Assembly (NCBI RefSeq): GCF_001625215.2
Contig: NC_030381.2
Location: forward strand, 35,524,689-35,588,688
Length of the DNA: 64,000 bases
Direction of reading: 5' to 3'
From: Daucus carota subsp. sativus
Lineage: Eukaryota > Streptophyta > Magnoliopsida > Apiales > Apiaceae
A program made the translations under genes and the position numbers. Shown here in pieces: positions 1-10,515 of this stretch. Numbering within the stretch: the stretch's first letter is position 1; each line of letters starts with the position of its first letter. Below the pieces are notes generated by a model. The model had not been told where the DNA came from, did no database searches, and was given only the letters and a program-made list of their open reading frames with translations.

Positions 1-247
1 CAATAATCTTAACTTTCTTTAATTTTGATGCATATTAATTTTGAAACTAAGGTCGTGTACATGCCCTTCTGAAGGTATCCAATATATAGGATACCTGTAG
101 GTACAACTCTGAACAATATAGATGCCTGCTTTTTGACTTTTCATTCATTGTCAACGCTATATGGGAGTACGTATCTCTGTCTCAGCCTTACTTGGATATA
201 TTAATGCCTTCCTATATGACATATATAAAATGACTCCATGTTAACAG

Positions 248-567
248 ATACTGGTACTAATTTGCCGCAAAACCAAAGTTCAACAGCTAAGCAATTTGGT
301 AATGGTGGCATGTCCTTGCAGTTGTCCCTACCAATATTTGGGCTTGCTCCATACAAGTTTAAAGTCTCTGATTGGAGTCCAGAAGGGGAATATGATTGCC
401 ATAAGATAAACTCTTTATTCCAAGCAGCTGATAATTGGCTGCGGCTTTTGCAAGTTGATCACCCAGATTATAGGTTCTTTAAGGAAAGGGGAAAAGGGAC
501 GTACTCCCTTGTGCCGATCGAAGAGGGTAAGATGGGCGCGGCCTTACATCTACCCAAGAGAGAGTAG
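248..567 (+). CDS. DUF789 family protein, last coding exon (5' part outside window, 3' end altered by an insertion)
   Basis: Only the C-terminal exon is visible. A pyrimidine-poor intron ends in TTAACAG at 247, and the reading frame then gives a glycine/serine-rich stretch followed by the DUF789 signature: LPIFGLAPYKFK, then the QAADNWLRLLQVDHPDYRFF block. DUF789 proteins are plant proteins of about 300 residues with no established biochemical role, and this block normally lies at their extreme C-terminus. Directly after DYRFF the frame runs into a 156-bp insertion (481-636), which supplies 28 foreign residues and a TAG stop at 565-567. Beyond the insertion the target sequence is duplicated, and the same frame would continue DYRFF-LSTIRYGGDEN up to a TAA at 787-789. 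That is probably the ancestral tail. The core domain is intact, so the protein may still work with a replaced tail. The family call rests on motif memory, not on a search. Confidence 0.72.
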
Positions 568-636
568 AGAGTCCGTTTCCAGAAAAATGACCCCTCCGGC
601 ATGCTGGAGAAGAGAGTCTAACCCATGACCACAATT
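481..636 (-). mobile_element. Au-like SINE, 5'-truncated, inserted in the DUF789 exon
   Basis: A 156-bp insert is bounded by a perfect 16-bp direct repeat, AGATTATAGGTTCTTT, at 465-480 and 637-652. Read on the minus strand it begins with a pol III B-box-like stretch (GGTCATGGGTTAGACTC). It continues with a GGAAACGGACTCTCTACTC segment and GGTAGATGTAAGGCCGCGCC, typical of Au-type plant SINEs, and ends in a pyrimidine-rich tail. The A-box half of the tRNA-like head is missing, so the copy is 5'-truncated. The long direct repeat is the expected footprint of LINE-type target-primed integration. Confidence 0.72.
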
Positions 637-789
637 AGATTATAGGTTCTTTCTATCCACAATTCGTTATGGAGGTGATGAGAACGTGGATAAACGTGTA
701 AAGTCTGAATTGGCAAAGAACATAACAACATGTTCCGGGTCCATCTGCAGTCTCTATCCTTGTGTATTTTTTAGGTCCCTGCAATACTA

Positions 790-1318
790 ACATCTCCTCA
801 ATTGTCCTGGGAAGGAATCAGAATTCAACTGTCGTAAGAAAGAAAGTTTGAAGAGGACGAGGAACAACATGGCGACTAGCAAAGATTCTAGTACAGTAGT
901 ATGGTAATACAGAGTTCCATGTTTTCTTTACATGCTAAAATTTGGAACTCAGAAAGGAGTTTCTACTTTTGAAATCTAGGTGGGAATTGCTACTATGATG
1001 ACGACGAAAATATTAGATCATATTTGTAAATCTGTTTTAGTTGCTAAAATGTATAAGCAATTGTTTTTAGTTTGTACAAGTACAAGGATTTTGTTTAACT
1101 GTGTATTAGTTATTTTATCAGGGTATAACTTGTTGATAAGTAGAGAGCACCTGTAACATTGACCTTTGTGAATTTCTCCACTAACCCCTTGCCATTTTTA
1201 GAATGAAAAAATTGTCTCTGGATTCTCTATTTTCAAGATAAACTATCAAAGAACTTCAACCACTGCCTTTTTACTAATATTAATATAAAAGATAAAATCT
1301 AAAATATAAATCAAGAGA
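790..1318. other. 3' flank of the DUF789 gene, no gene seen
   Basis: AT-rich sequence with no convincing reading frame. It probably includes the 3' UTR of the DUF789 gene and ends at the target-site duplication of the next transposon. Confidence 0.5.
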
Positions 1319-1326
1319 CAACAAAG

Positions 1327-1783
1327 TTTGTTGTTTTGAAAAGCGCATTAAGCGGCCGATTAAGCGGCCGCCTAAACGGAATCGGCCTTAAAACGCCTCG
1401 ATTTTGTATTAAGCGGGTTCTTAAGCGTTTTTGAAAATTAAGCGGACTATTAAGCGGATTAAGCGGTCGTTAAGCGGATTAAGCGGTACTTAAGCGGTCA
1501 AAATGATTTTGACTTGCTAATTTTTCAGTTTTAAAATATTTTTTATATAATATAACTATAATTATATTAAAAAATTAAAAAATATATATTATTAAAATTT
1601 TAAATTCTTACCACAATATAACATTATTTTTGAATATATAAATATTAAAACTAAATATTTAATTATATTTTATTAATCTGCTTATTGCCCCGCTTAAGAT
1701 TCCGCTTAAGCGTCCGCTTTACCGCTTAAGCGCTAGAAGGTGCTTTCACCGCCTAGAGCCGATTTGCGCTTTTCATAACACTG
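1327..1783. mobile_element. Non-autonomous hAT element (MITE) with AAGCGG subterminal arrays
   Basis: The right end reads CAGTGTTATGAAAAGCGC on the complementary strand, a classic hAT terminus. The left end carries the matching TTGTTTTGAAAAGCGC. Near-identical 8-bp flanks (CAACAAAG at 1319-1326, CAACAAAC at 1784-1791) look like the target-site duplication. Both subterminal zones are packed with TTAAGCGG words: more than ten in direct orientation on the left, and inverted copies (CCGCTTAA) on the right. The centre is plain AT-rich DNA with no reading frame. In hAT elements such arrays are transposase binding sites. Confidence 0.72.
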
Positions 1784-1866
1784 CAACAAACACAGTTAGA
1801 ATATATGTTTTTATACATATATTCACATAAATTTTCATTATAATTTATATAACATAATTATACTAA

Positions 1867-2060
1867 CGGTTTTTCTATGGTGTGCCCAAGGGCACACACT
1901 AAGCACTAAATTTTATGAGTTTGGTGCATTCTTATTGGTCATGTAATCATAAATATGGATGGCCCCCCTGCATTTACACCAAACTCCACCAATCAAAATC
2001 CACTAAACCCATCAAATTTAGTGCTTAATGTGTGCCCTTGGGCACACACTAGAAAGACCC
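1867..2060. mobile_element. Mutator-type MITE, copy 1 (upstream of MED4)
   Basis: A 194-bp element with terminal inverted repeats of about 46 bp (ends GGTTTTTCTA and AGAAAGACCC, then GTGTGCCCAAGGGCACAC). The TIRs contain an internal palindrome, so each end can also fold on itself. A perfect 9-bp target-site duplication, TTATACTAA, lies at 1858-1866 and 2061-2069. Nine-base duplications are characteristic of Mutator-like elements. It ends about 40-60 bp before the likely MED4 leader exon. Confidence 0.82.
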
Positions 2061-2152
2061 TTATACTAATTCCATTCAAATATACTCATTCTAAAATAAG
2101 TAAATTTAGAAAGAGTTATCCCGCGGAAAATGAGGAACTCGAGGACAGTGGT

Positions 2153-2180
2153 TTTGACCTGAGGTCAATTGTTTTGACTC
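2153..2180. promoter_or_regulatory. Inverted W-box pair in the MED4 leader/promoter
   Basis: TTGACC at 2154-2159 and GGTCAA at 2163-2168 form an inverted pair 3 bp apart, and a further TTTTGACTC follows at 2172-2180. TTGAC(C/T) is the WRKY-binding core. The match is by sequence only. It may lie in the transcribed leader rather than upstream of the start. Confidence 0.35.
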
Positions 2181-2524
2181 GTCGGAGCTTCTTCGCCGGC
2201 AACTCTAGGCACCGGAGACTAATCACTGGTAAGTGCTTTCTTTCCACGCGCCTCTACTTTTTATATCATATATGCTACTACTGATCTATAATCTATTAAT
2301 TTGGGTTCTTTTTCTAATATATTGATATATACACCTGTTTGTAATCTAACTGTTATAATGGCTTTATATATCTATTCATATATGTTAAAAGTTTTCGAAA
2401 CCTAGGGTTTCGGTTAGTTTAATTGTAAATAATGTTAGTAATTATTATGATAGATTGTGTTGATGTATTTGTATATCGAGATTTTGATTTGTGGAGTGTG
2501 ATGTTTTAGGTCAGGAAATTGAAA

Positions 2525-3727
2525 ATGCTTCAAAATGTACCTATTCAGTCGCCAGCTAGGCTTGGCTTGCCCAATCCGAATTCACCTGCTCCTCCCAAAT
2601 TCTCGTCTTCGCAAATTGTCCAATCTCATCACTCTCATCAACAATCGAACACCGCGGGTGCGGTTGTTACAACTACCTCTCCGGCATTGCTCCCGCTCCT
2701 TCCCCCACTCCCTAGAGCTCAGTCTCTTCTTGTACAGATGGCATCCCTAGCTTCGAGACTCTTTGAAGTTTCGCCTAGTCGTGCGCATTGGTTGAGTGCC
2801 TTTCGGGGCTCACTGCCTTCTTTTCTCTCGTCGCAGACCCAGACCTTGGCGCCGGTTCCATTGGACGCGTCCCCTTCTTCGGCTAAAGAAATTATTGCCT
2901 TGTTTACTACCCTTCAGACCCAGCTCTTTGAAGCGGTTGCCGAACTTCAAGAAATCCTTGATCTCCAAGATGCTAAGCAAAAGATAATTCGTGAGATTCG
3001 GGTTAAAGATTCTGCAGTTCTTGGGTTTGCTAATAAACTTAGAGAAGCCGAGCAGGTTCTTGATGAACTTGTTGATGATTATTCTGATTATCGTCACCTC
3101 AAGCGTGCAAAGCTGGATGGTGGTGATGACGAAACTTATACCACATCTGTTGCAACTCGGATAAAGGTCAATGATATTTTATCATATGCACACAGAATAA
3201 GCTATACAACATTTGCGCCGCCAGAATTTGGAGCTGGGCAAGTTCCACTCCGTGGAGCACTCCCGCCTGCTCCACAGGAGGAGCAAATGCGTGCATCTCA
3301 ATTGTATGCTTTTGCCGATCTGGATGTTGGTATATCCAAGACAGTAGAAGATAACGAGACAATGATTGAGCCATTAATTCAATCCCCTGCGACTCAGCCA
3401 TCTGAATCTGCACTTGCTAATATGGCCACAATGCAGGGCATGATTCCTCCAAATTTTGTAATACCTTCAGGATGGAAGCCTGGAATGCCTGTGGAGCTGC
3501 CTATTATTCCTCCACCTGGATGGAAGCCTGGAGATCCAGTTGCACTCCCCCCATTCGATTCCATCTCTGGTCCTTCGCTGGTGGATGAGCAACCAGCACG
3601 GCCGATTATTGCTCCAGGTATATCTAAGGCACCCGAGCCAATACAAGTTCGGCACGTTCAGCTCGACATTGAAGATGATAGTGATTATACCAGTGACGAG
3701 GCAAGTTCTGATGATGATGAAGATTAA
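2525..3727 (+). CDS. MED4: Mediator complex subunit 4
   Basis: A single coding exon of 400 residues, close to the length of known plant MED4 proteins. MED4 is part of the Mediator middle module, which links transcription factors to RNA polymerase II in the nucleus. Visible features are the N-terminus MLQNVPIQSPARLGL, a Ser/Pro-rich linker, the conserved RAQSLLVQMASLASRLFEVS segment near residues 65-85 with the following AFRGSLPSFL, a charged probable coiled coil around 120-185, two related GWKPG-PV-LP blocks near 305-345, and a very acidic Asp/Ser C-terminus. The ATG at 2525 is preferred because plant MED4 starts MLQ and the two codons before it (TTG AAA) lack an ATG. A leader exon appears to end at 2228 (CACTG/GTAAGT), giving a 281-bp leader intron with acceptor TTTTAG at 2509. 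MITEs of one family lie on both sides of the gene. Confidence 0.93.
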   Translation: MLQNVPIQSPARLGLPNPNSPAPPKFSSSQIVQSHHSHQQSNTAGAVVTTTSPALLPLLPPLPRAQSLLVQMASLASRLFEVSPSRAHWLSAFRGSLPSFLSSQTQTLAPVPLDASPSSAKEIIALFTTLQTQLFEAVAELQEILDLQDAKQKIIREIRVKDSAVLGFANKLREAEQVLDELVDDYSDYRHLKRAKLDGGDDETYTTSVATRIKVNDILSYAHRISYTTFAPPEFGAGQVPLRGALPPAPQEEQMRASQLYAFADLDVGISKTVEDNETMIEPLIQSPATQPSESALANMATMQGMIPPNFVIPSGWKPGMPVELPIIPPPGWKPGDPVALPPFDSISGPSLVDEQPARPIIAPGISKAPEPIQVRHVQLDIEDDSDYTSDEASSDDDED

Positions 3728-4080
3728 TGAAGCCACAACGATGGTGGTGAAGTTGCTGGTAACTTTGAAAAAAGGTACTTGTGATATGAATGGTTTTTAT
3801 GCTGAACTGTTTTAGTATTGGATGATTAGTTAAGAATATATGATTGTAGCTTGTAACCAAAGTTCAAAATTTCTTATAGAATTATCTTTTGTGGTCATAG
3901 ATTACTCGATGGTTATCATCGATATCTTGGTATTGCTCTATTTACATTTATACTATATTGCTTGTGGGTGAAGTTCACTTTATAATTTACTGTTACAAGA
4001 ATATTAGGTAAAAATGCTGATCATCTTCCATAATAATTTTTGATCAGCGATTTTCTTCGACATCTTCCATAATAAATAAA

Positions 4081-4281
4081 GGGTTTGTCTAGTGTGCGGC
4101 TGTGTGCCCATGGGCACATGCTACGCACTAATTCTATAAATTTGGATGGTTTTGATTGGTGTGGTTATTGTAAATGCAGGGGGAGTCCACCATTATTAGA
4201 GAGTGTAAGCCAATCAAAAGCTTCCAAATCCATAGATTTTAGCACTTAGTGTGTGCCCATGGGCACACCATAGGAAAACCG
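4081..4281. mobile_element. Mutator-type MITE, copy 2 (downstream of MED4)
   Basis: Same family as 1867-2060. It has the same TGTGCCCATGGGCACA palindrome in both ends, the same GCACTAA subterminal words and a similar length (201 bp), with ends GGGTTTGTCTAG and GGAAAACCG. The perfect 9-bp target-site duplication ATAAATAAA is at 4072-4080 and 4282-4290. The two copies differ at many positions, so they are separate insertions. Confidence 0.8.
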
Positions 4282-4290
4282 ATAAATAAA

Positions 4291-6849
4291 ACCTTACAAC
4301 TTTTAAGAGATATTATTCCTAATTATATGATAACAAATAGTTGTTCTTATAATTGTGCTTCCAGACCCTTTCATGCTTTAACCCTGTTGTTTGTTTGGAC
4401 CTTTTAAGCGGCTATACTTCGACGGGAAAGAAGCTTTATAAGAACAGGATGGCAGTGACAAGGGTAATATTGTATTGATCTATTCTGAAGCAACCATAAT
4501 TTCTAGTTTATGTAAAGACATGTATTATCCTATGCTTTCCTGTAGACAAGGTTCTAAAATGTTAAAAAAATTTATGTTTTGCTTTATATTGGCTCATTGG
4601 AGTTTGATTGTTATTGGTCAAGAATCTTACAATCTGTAAACAATCCCCTTCAAAAAAGATATTACGAAGCACTAGCAATTTGAGCAAATACCTGGCTCTG
4701 ATAGTCAAATGCCCTATTGGCTGGGTAAAAACAGTCATTCTGCTAGTGATTGGTAACAAATATTTTTTGTGTTTGTCTAATGTCACCAATGTTTTAGATC
4801 TTTGTTAGTATGTGAAGTATAGTACTTTTTTCTGCCCTCTCTTGCAGGAGGCAACCAATATCAAGGCAGCTAGAACCGGTTGGTACAAAATTATGATATC
4901 TGACAGACTATACAGAACTTAAGAATTAATGAATTTTCAAAATGCTGTTTAGATTTCAATTTTTTTTTTGCCTCTTGATACATGGGTTCTGTACCGATAT
5001 GGCGATATCTGTTGTCTTTAACATGCATGAGATTGGATGGACTGAATTCTCTGATCTCACTATACATGATTTCCAGTTTTCCTTTTCGCCCCTTTAGTGC
5101 AAGAAATCCCGGAACTATCATTTTAAGCATTACCTGCATATATGATATATGTAGTTGGATGGATGGGTTTTTCTTGGAGTGGGTCATTATAGTTGAATTA
5201 ATGTTCCTGAACATCCATATAGTGTTGAAACTTGTGGAACTAACTCTGAGCATTACCTTCTATATACATTCTGAGTAGCATATTTATCGAGTAGAGTGCA
5301 TTATGTGTGCTTGTGCTTTCTTTAGAGTATTAATTTTGCAATACGACACTCCTGAAACAGAATTGTTGTTCACGCCAACTTAAGCTGATTATATGAAAGA
5401 TTTTATCGTCTGATTCACATTTCGATGAATATGTTTGTGTTGATCCAATTGTCTTTGGCGTGTTTCTAAACAGGAAAACAATATATGCCTGGCCAAAAAA
5501 ACCCACCAAATTGACAGAATGAGAACAACGTGAAAAACTGATACCAATTACATATAAAAGATGTGATGTCAACTTCATATTCAATGAAAACTGTCTCATC
5601 AAGCATGAATCTTGGCAATATATATGTGGTGGGTGTATCTTTATCACGTAATATATTTCACATTTCCTCATTGACCTGATGGATCCGGGTAATAGATTGA
5701 ATGCCAAAATTTGTGTGGTGCGTTGAGTTTTCCATTAGTGTAAAGTGCGTGAAAGTAAGGAGTTTCTATAACTGGAATGGAGGAACGTGACAATTCCATT
5801 CCTATTGCCTGTGATGTTCGACAGGGGTGTACGGATGATCCGCTCAATCGCAATAATCGCGAAATGTGAGTTGGTTTTTGTAATTAGACGGAGGCTGGGG
5901 GGTTGGGAGATGGTAGTAAACGTTGGAACTTGGTGCCACATAGTAATCAGATCAGATAGTTGTCTGCCTACACTACACTATAGAATTCTGCCTCTACTGC
6001 TGTATTTTCACTTGTCAAATCTTTCAGCCTCTTCTGCTCTATTCTTCTTACTCTATTCGGGGCATGCCCCAGCTCATCGCATCTATCATTTCACTTGTTT
6101 CTAAATGAAAATAAGCAAAATCGACATTCAAGAGGGAATGAATGCACCTTTTTTACGTTAATAGTTGATATGTTATGGTTGGTAAAATGTAATATGAGAT
6201 CTTTCAGTTTTCAAATTTATACATCTTTGTCGTTAATGGTTGCTCAGAGTCAGATTGGATTCGATGGTTGATGGATCCAAGTGATATTTCTCATTTCAAT
6301 TAGTACATCTCTGCAATTAACATTTTGAAGAGTCAAATGCTGCCTGTGATGGTCTAAAATTAGAAATCTTTGTGTGAAACATATTTTACTTGCATATTCC
6401 GAAAGTTGAGGGTGGGTCGAGAGTCGAGACATATTCTCAACCTAGGGTAGAATGTAGATCCGCAAAAGTGAATTACTGGATTATACAAATTGTAAGTGTT
6501 GAGATAAATTTTCCGATTTTTTGTGTCAGATTAAAAAATTTTGTTTCGCAAAATCATGGAGTTCCAAAATTCCAATCTCGTTTATATTAGAATCTCAGAC
6601 AAATCTCAGTACTATCTTGTTTGTCACTCTAAAATCTCAAGACTTGTTACTATACTAGACTACTGTTTGAACAATGGACACCAACAACCTTCCTTAACAG
6701 TAATATATCTACTCCCCTCTACTTCATATTCCATTTAACGGCTCCCTAAACACACACGTTCATTACACTATCATCCTGGTATCCTACTTACTCAAAGTCA
6801 AATCTTGCTTGTGTCTCTGTGATCACTTGTTTTTATTACAACTTCAACT
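4291..6849. other. Intergenic region between MED4 and the euAP2 gene
   Basis: No reading frame here looks like a conserved protein. A stretch around 4390-4470 is less AT-rich, and 4848-4880 follows an acceptor-like CTCTTGCAG, so some of this may be spliced 3' UTR of MED4 or remnants of a lost gene. The last few hundred bases before 6850 should contain the euAP2 promoter and leader (CT-rich from about 6710), but I cannot define a TATA box. Confidence 0.4.
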
Positions 6850-9140
6850 ATGTTGGACCTCAATCTCAACTATTTTCCGTCAAGTTCGTTCCATGATCCA
6901 GCAGAGTCGCAGCATCTCCATCTTTTTGGAATGCAAATGAACGAACATTCGGGTACCTCAAACTCCTCTGTTGTCAACGTGGAAACATCCAGCAATGCTG
7001 GCGACGAGGAGTACTCGAATCAGCCTTATCATGAGCATTGTTTCGACATTTTGAAGTCAGGTGATGACCAAGTTGATGAGCATGAAGAGAGTTACAATCA
7101 AGGCAGTGTTGTAAAGCCAAGATTTACGACGAAAGAGCTGTTCCCTGTTAGAGGATCACCGCGGCGGATGGACCCTTTGGTGCAGCAGCAGGTGCAGCAA
7201 GTAAAGAGAAGTAGAAGAGGACCGCGGTCTAAGAGTTCTCAGTACAGGGGAGTCACCTTTTATCGCAGAACTGGACGATGGGAATCACACATATGGTCAG
7301 CTTATTGTTGCTGCAATTTTTAATATTTATGAAAATTTTATGAACAACTGAATTTTTTTTTGCTGATTATGCAGGGACACTGGGAAGCAAGTTTACTTGG
7401 GTAGGCTTATATGAAACTATGATTCTGGTTCTTCTTGCTTTATTTTGTGATTGTTCATTTTCCTTTTTAGGCTTACAGATTTGAAGTGACTGACTTTCTT
7501 TCTTTATATATATGCAATTAAAGGGGGATTCGACACTGCTCATGCTGCAGCTAGGTAATGGTTAATGGTAGTTTCTTTGATTCGGGTAATTACAAGAAGC
7601 GCGAATCTGTTAGCAGATGTAGCTTATTATATTTTGATAACATGATATCAGGGCTTATGATAGAGCTGCAATTAAGTTCCGTGGAGCCAATGCTGATATC
7701 AACTTCAGCATTAGTGATTACGGTGAAGATCTTCAGAAAGTAGGTTTGATTTCCGCTTGCTAACTGTATCCAGTGCTTGCAATATGAATTGAGGTAGTGT
7801 TTGTCTTGATTTTATACAGATGAAGAATGTGACCAAGGAAGAGTTTGTACAGATACTTCGTCGACAGAGCACAGGATTTTCCAGAGGGAGTTCGAGATAT
7901 CGAGGAGTTACTCTACACAAATGTGGGCGATGGGAAGCTCGAATGGGGCAGTTTCTTGGGAAAAAGTGAGATAGCTTATTACTTAGATTACTTACTTGAT
8001 TATACTTCCAAGTTCCACCAGTGTAACAATGTTTTGTTTTCTTCAGGTACATCTATCTCGGGTTGTTTGACAGTGAGATAGAAGCTGCAAGGTTCGGATT
8101 TTTTTTTAACCTTGCTCTTACTAGCTTCCCTTTCGTATGACATGTATTTATCCATCGATATCCACATAGAGCTTCTGGCCTAACTCTGTTTTGGCCTTTT
8201 TAATCAGGGCTTATGACAAAGCAGCGATAAAATGTAATGGCAGGGATGCAGTAACCAATTTCGAGCCAAGTACTTATGACAACGATTTTTGTTCCGAAGC
8301 TGAAACTGGAGTTACTTGCTCAACTCTATGTTTTACTACTGGTAACATGTGTGTGTATGTGCTCCATATTCAACAGATTTAAGCATTTATATACTAATAT
8401 CCTGATAAGTCTGTTAATAAATCCTTTTTCAGGCAGCGGTCAGTCTCTAGATCTGAACTTGGAAATGTCTCCAACTGATTTTGCTGATGGTGCTAAAGGG
8501 ACGGATGATTTTGGGAGTTTAAGTTTCCAGAATCATTTGAAAGACATCCCTGATGTTAGAGAATCCAGAGTAAGCCAAATATTACTTCAGTACCTAATTA
8601 GATTTTTCGCAAAAGCTAGCTTATTAGATACTCGTTGTCATCAGCATAAGGTGATTCAGATAGAGGAGAGTTCTCCTTCTGCAATAATGGGAACTCCACT
8701 GCCTCTTGGCCAAGTTTATACGCCAGGGCTTCCCTCTTTCCGGAGTGGGGTGAATTCAAGTCTTCTTCCTGTCTACGAGGTATGCCAACGAACATTATGT
8801 TGCTGCAGATGCACGGCCTCATTAAATTGCTAACAATTCTTTTTTTTGTTCCTGATTGCTTATAGTTTCATTTGTCTTCTGCATGTAATTACGTGTACAG
8901 GGAAGAGCGATGGACAAGATTATAGAAGTTGATTTACAGCCACACTGGGCGTGGAGTAATCAGGGATCTTATGCTGAACCTACTTCAGTGCCACTCTTCT
9001 CTACTGCAGCATCATCAGGATTCGTTACTTCAAGGGCTACTGCTGCATCAGCTGGTTTTTATTTCATCAGTCCGCCCCATCGCCACACGTCTAAGCCATG
9101 TCAAATCGCGGCAAACACTAACAGTGTATTCTATTACTGA
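6850..9140 (+). CDS. euAP2 subfamily transcription factor (AP2/TOE-like), two AP2 domains
   Basis: Ten exons fit one frame: 6850-7295, 7375-7400, 7524-7554, 7652-7739, 7820-7965, 8047-8091, 8208-8341, 8433-8569, 8645-8779, 8901-9140, giving 475 residues. The protein starts MLDLNLN, the euAP2 N-terminal EAR-like motif. TKELFPV and a basic [13 protein letters not shown] stretch come before AP2 domain 1 (about 129-195, [19 protein letters not shown] with [17 protein letters not shown]). Domain 2 (about 219-285) has [19 protein letters not shown] and [20 protein letters not shown] second DLNLEM motif follows. The very small exons 2 and 3 splitting domain 1 are typical of the family. These nuclear factors control floral organ identity and juvenile-to-adult and flowering transitions. 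The last exon encodes AASSGF at 432-437, which is the miR172 target. The intron between exons 8 and 9 is only 75 nt and in frame. TOE3/AP2-like is the best subtype guess. Confidence 0.92.
9004..9024 (+). promoter_or_regulatory. miR172 target site in the euAP2 last exon
   Basis: The 21 bases match the canonical AP2-family miR172 target (CTGCAGCATCATCAGGATTC plus one base). They lie in the frame that encodes AASSGF, exactly as in AP2 and TOE genes. miR172 represses these mRNAs by translational inhibition and cleavage. Only the last base differs from the usual target. Confidence 0.9.
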
Positions 9141-9264
9141 AACCACAGGATTCGAGTTCAGTCTCTTCTTCGTCAAATTAAATTGTTCGTTTATGCTTTC
9201 TGTTCGTCCAGAGCATTCTAATACATTTCAACTTGGTCTATTAGATGCTTTTGATCAAAATTAA

Positions 9265-10061
9265 AAATGTCCCTGACACCCTTAAAATCTCAATATGTTG
9301 TTACTTATACTCAACCTAATATTTTTAAACATTCTATGAAGTGAATAAGTTTGCAATAAAATATCAAATGTGAACTTGTAAATTGCACCCAAAGTATAGG
9401 CAGACTAGTTCTATATGCATGCACCAGATCAGATCAGATTAATAAACCAGCTAAAGAGAGTGTACAGTTGATACAACCTTTCAGTAAAATTGCAGCTGTC
9501 CATCTACTTGGTAAACAATTTCACAACTTTTGACCTATATGATTTAGAAGTAAGTTGAGATCTTCAATTTTCAAGGCCAATAAGTAAGCCTGCTACAGCA
9601 GTTGTGGTAGCAGTATAACAGTATCTAACCATGGGAAATTGTTGATTTCTGGCAACAAGCTTTCCACAACTTTTTTATAGCGAAAGATGGAAAACCTAGA
9701 ATGTGTCTAAAACGCAGATAGGCGACATGGCCCTCTGCATTCACATAAAAAATAAAGTATATTATCTTTCAATGCGGATGAATGGATGTAAAAAGCGATT
9801 GTCACGAACCCGAATCCTTTAACTATATTAAAGTTACACTTGACACAATGTTTGGTCACACTTTTGTACAGTCTTATCCTGGTTATTTAATCCTGAGCTA
9901 GGCTTCATAAAGTAATTAGTCTAATGCTGCTTTTATATTTGCTTTTGCTACAGTTTTCAGGAGCTTTTCTGGAGTTCTGATGCATATATAGTATATTATA
10001 TCTTCTGGAGCTGACTAATAAGCCTGTCTCTCTCCTCGTTTTGTCTGACTAATAAGCTAAA
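9265..10061. other. Intergenic, no gene or clear element seen
   Basis: AT-rich sequence downstream of the euAP2 gene, including its probable 3' UTR. No conserved reading frame and no terminal repeats that I can pair. Confidence 0.4.
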
Positions 10062-10194
10062 GTATAAATGTTATACTTTTATACATAAAAAGAAAATTTT
10101 AAAAATAATTTATAGAACTATATTATATTGAAGCATTAAAGTCCGTGCCGCGCCCCCGTCCCCCGATGTATACTATTGATTGGGACGGAGGGAG
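10062..10194. mobile_element. Stowaway MITE, right half only
   Basis: Ends in GGGACGGAGGGAG followed by TA, the Stowaway terminus and its target dinucleotide. The interior (AAAGTCCGTGCCGCG, AGAAAATTTTAAAAATAA) matches the right half of the full copy at 17052-17302. The left half is absent. Confidence 0.6.
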
Positions 10195-10515
10195 TATGTG
10201 TTGTTTGATTCATAGGTTAAAATGAGGTATTTGCTTTCGGCAGAGAGGAATTTATGTCTTCTGCATTTGCTGTAAACGTCGAAACTCTGATAAAAATAAT
10301 ATGCACGTGAAATACTCAAATTTGTTATAATTAAAATAATATATGAGCGTGTTTGCAATATTGTTGTGTAAGATAAAAATAAAAGTGTGTGTTGAAGTGT
10401 GTGGAAGTATGGAGTAAAATGGAAGTGATAATCGTAAGTGTGGAAGTATGTAGTACAATGGAAGTGATAATCGTAAATGGAGAATTTTATTTTTATGATA
10501 ATATATCCATACACG

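Noticed and set aside
1955..2284. 109-codon plus frame upstream of MED4
   Set aside because: It begins inside a MITE and crosses the MED4 leader donor. No conserved content.
2519..2524. Longer MED4 frame starting at TTG (2519)
   Set aside because: It has no ATG there. The ATG at 2525 gives the conserved MLQ start and follows the leader intron acceptor.
4982..6104. Several frames of 60-125 codons between MED4 and the euAP2 gene
   Set aside because: Compositions are hydrophobic and random-looking, frames on both strands overlap, and no motif or splice context supports a gene.
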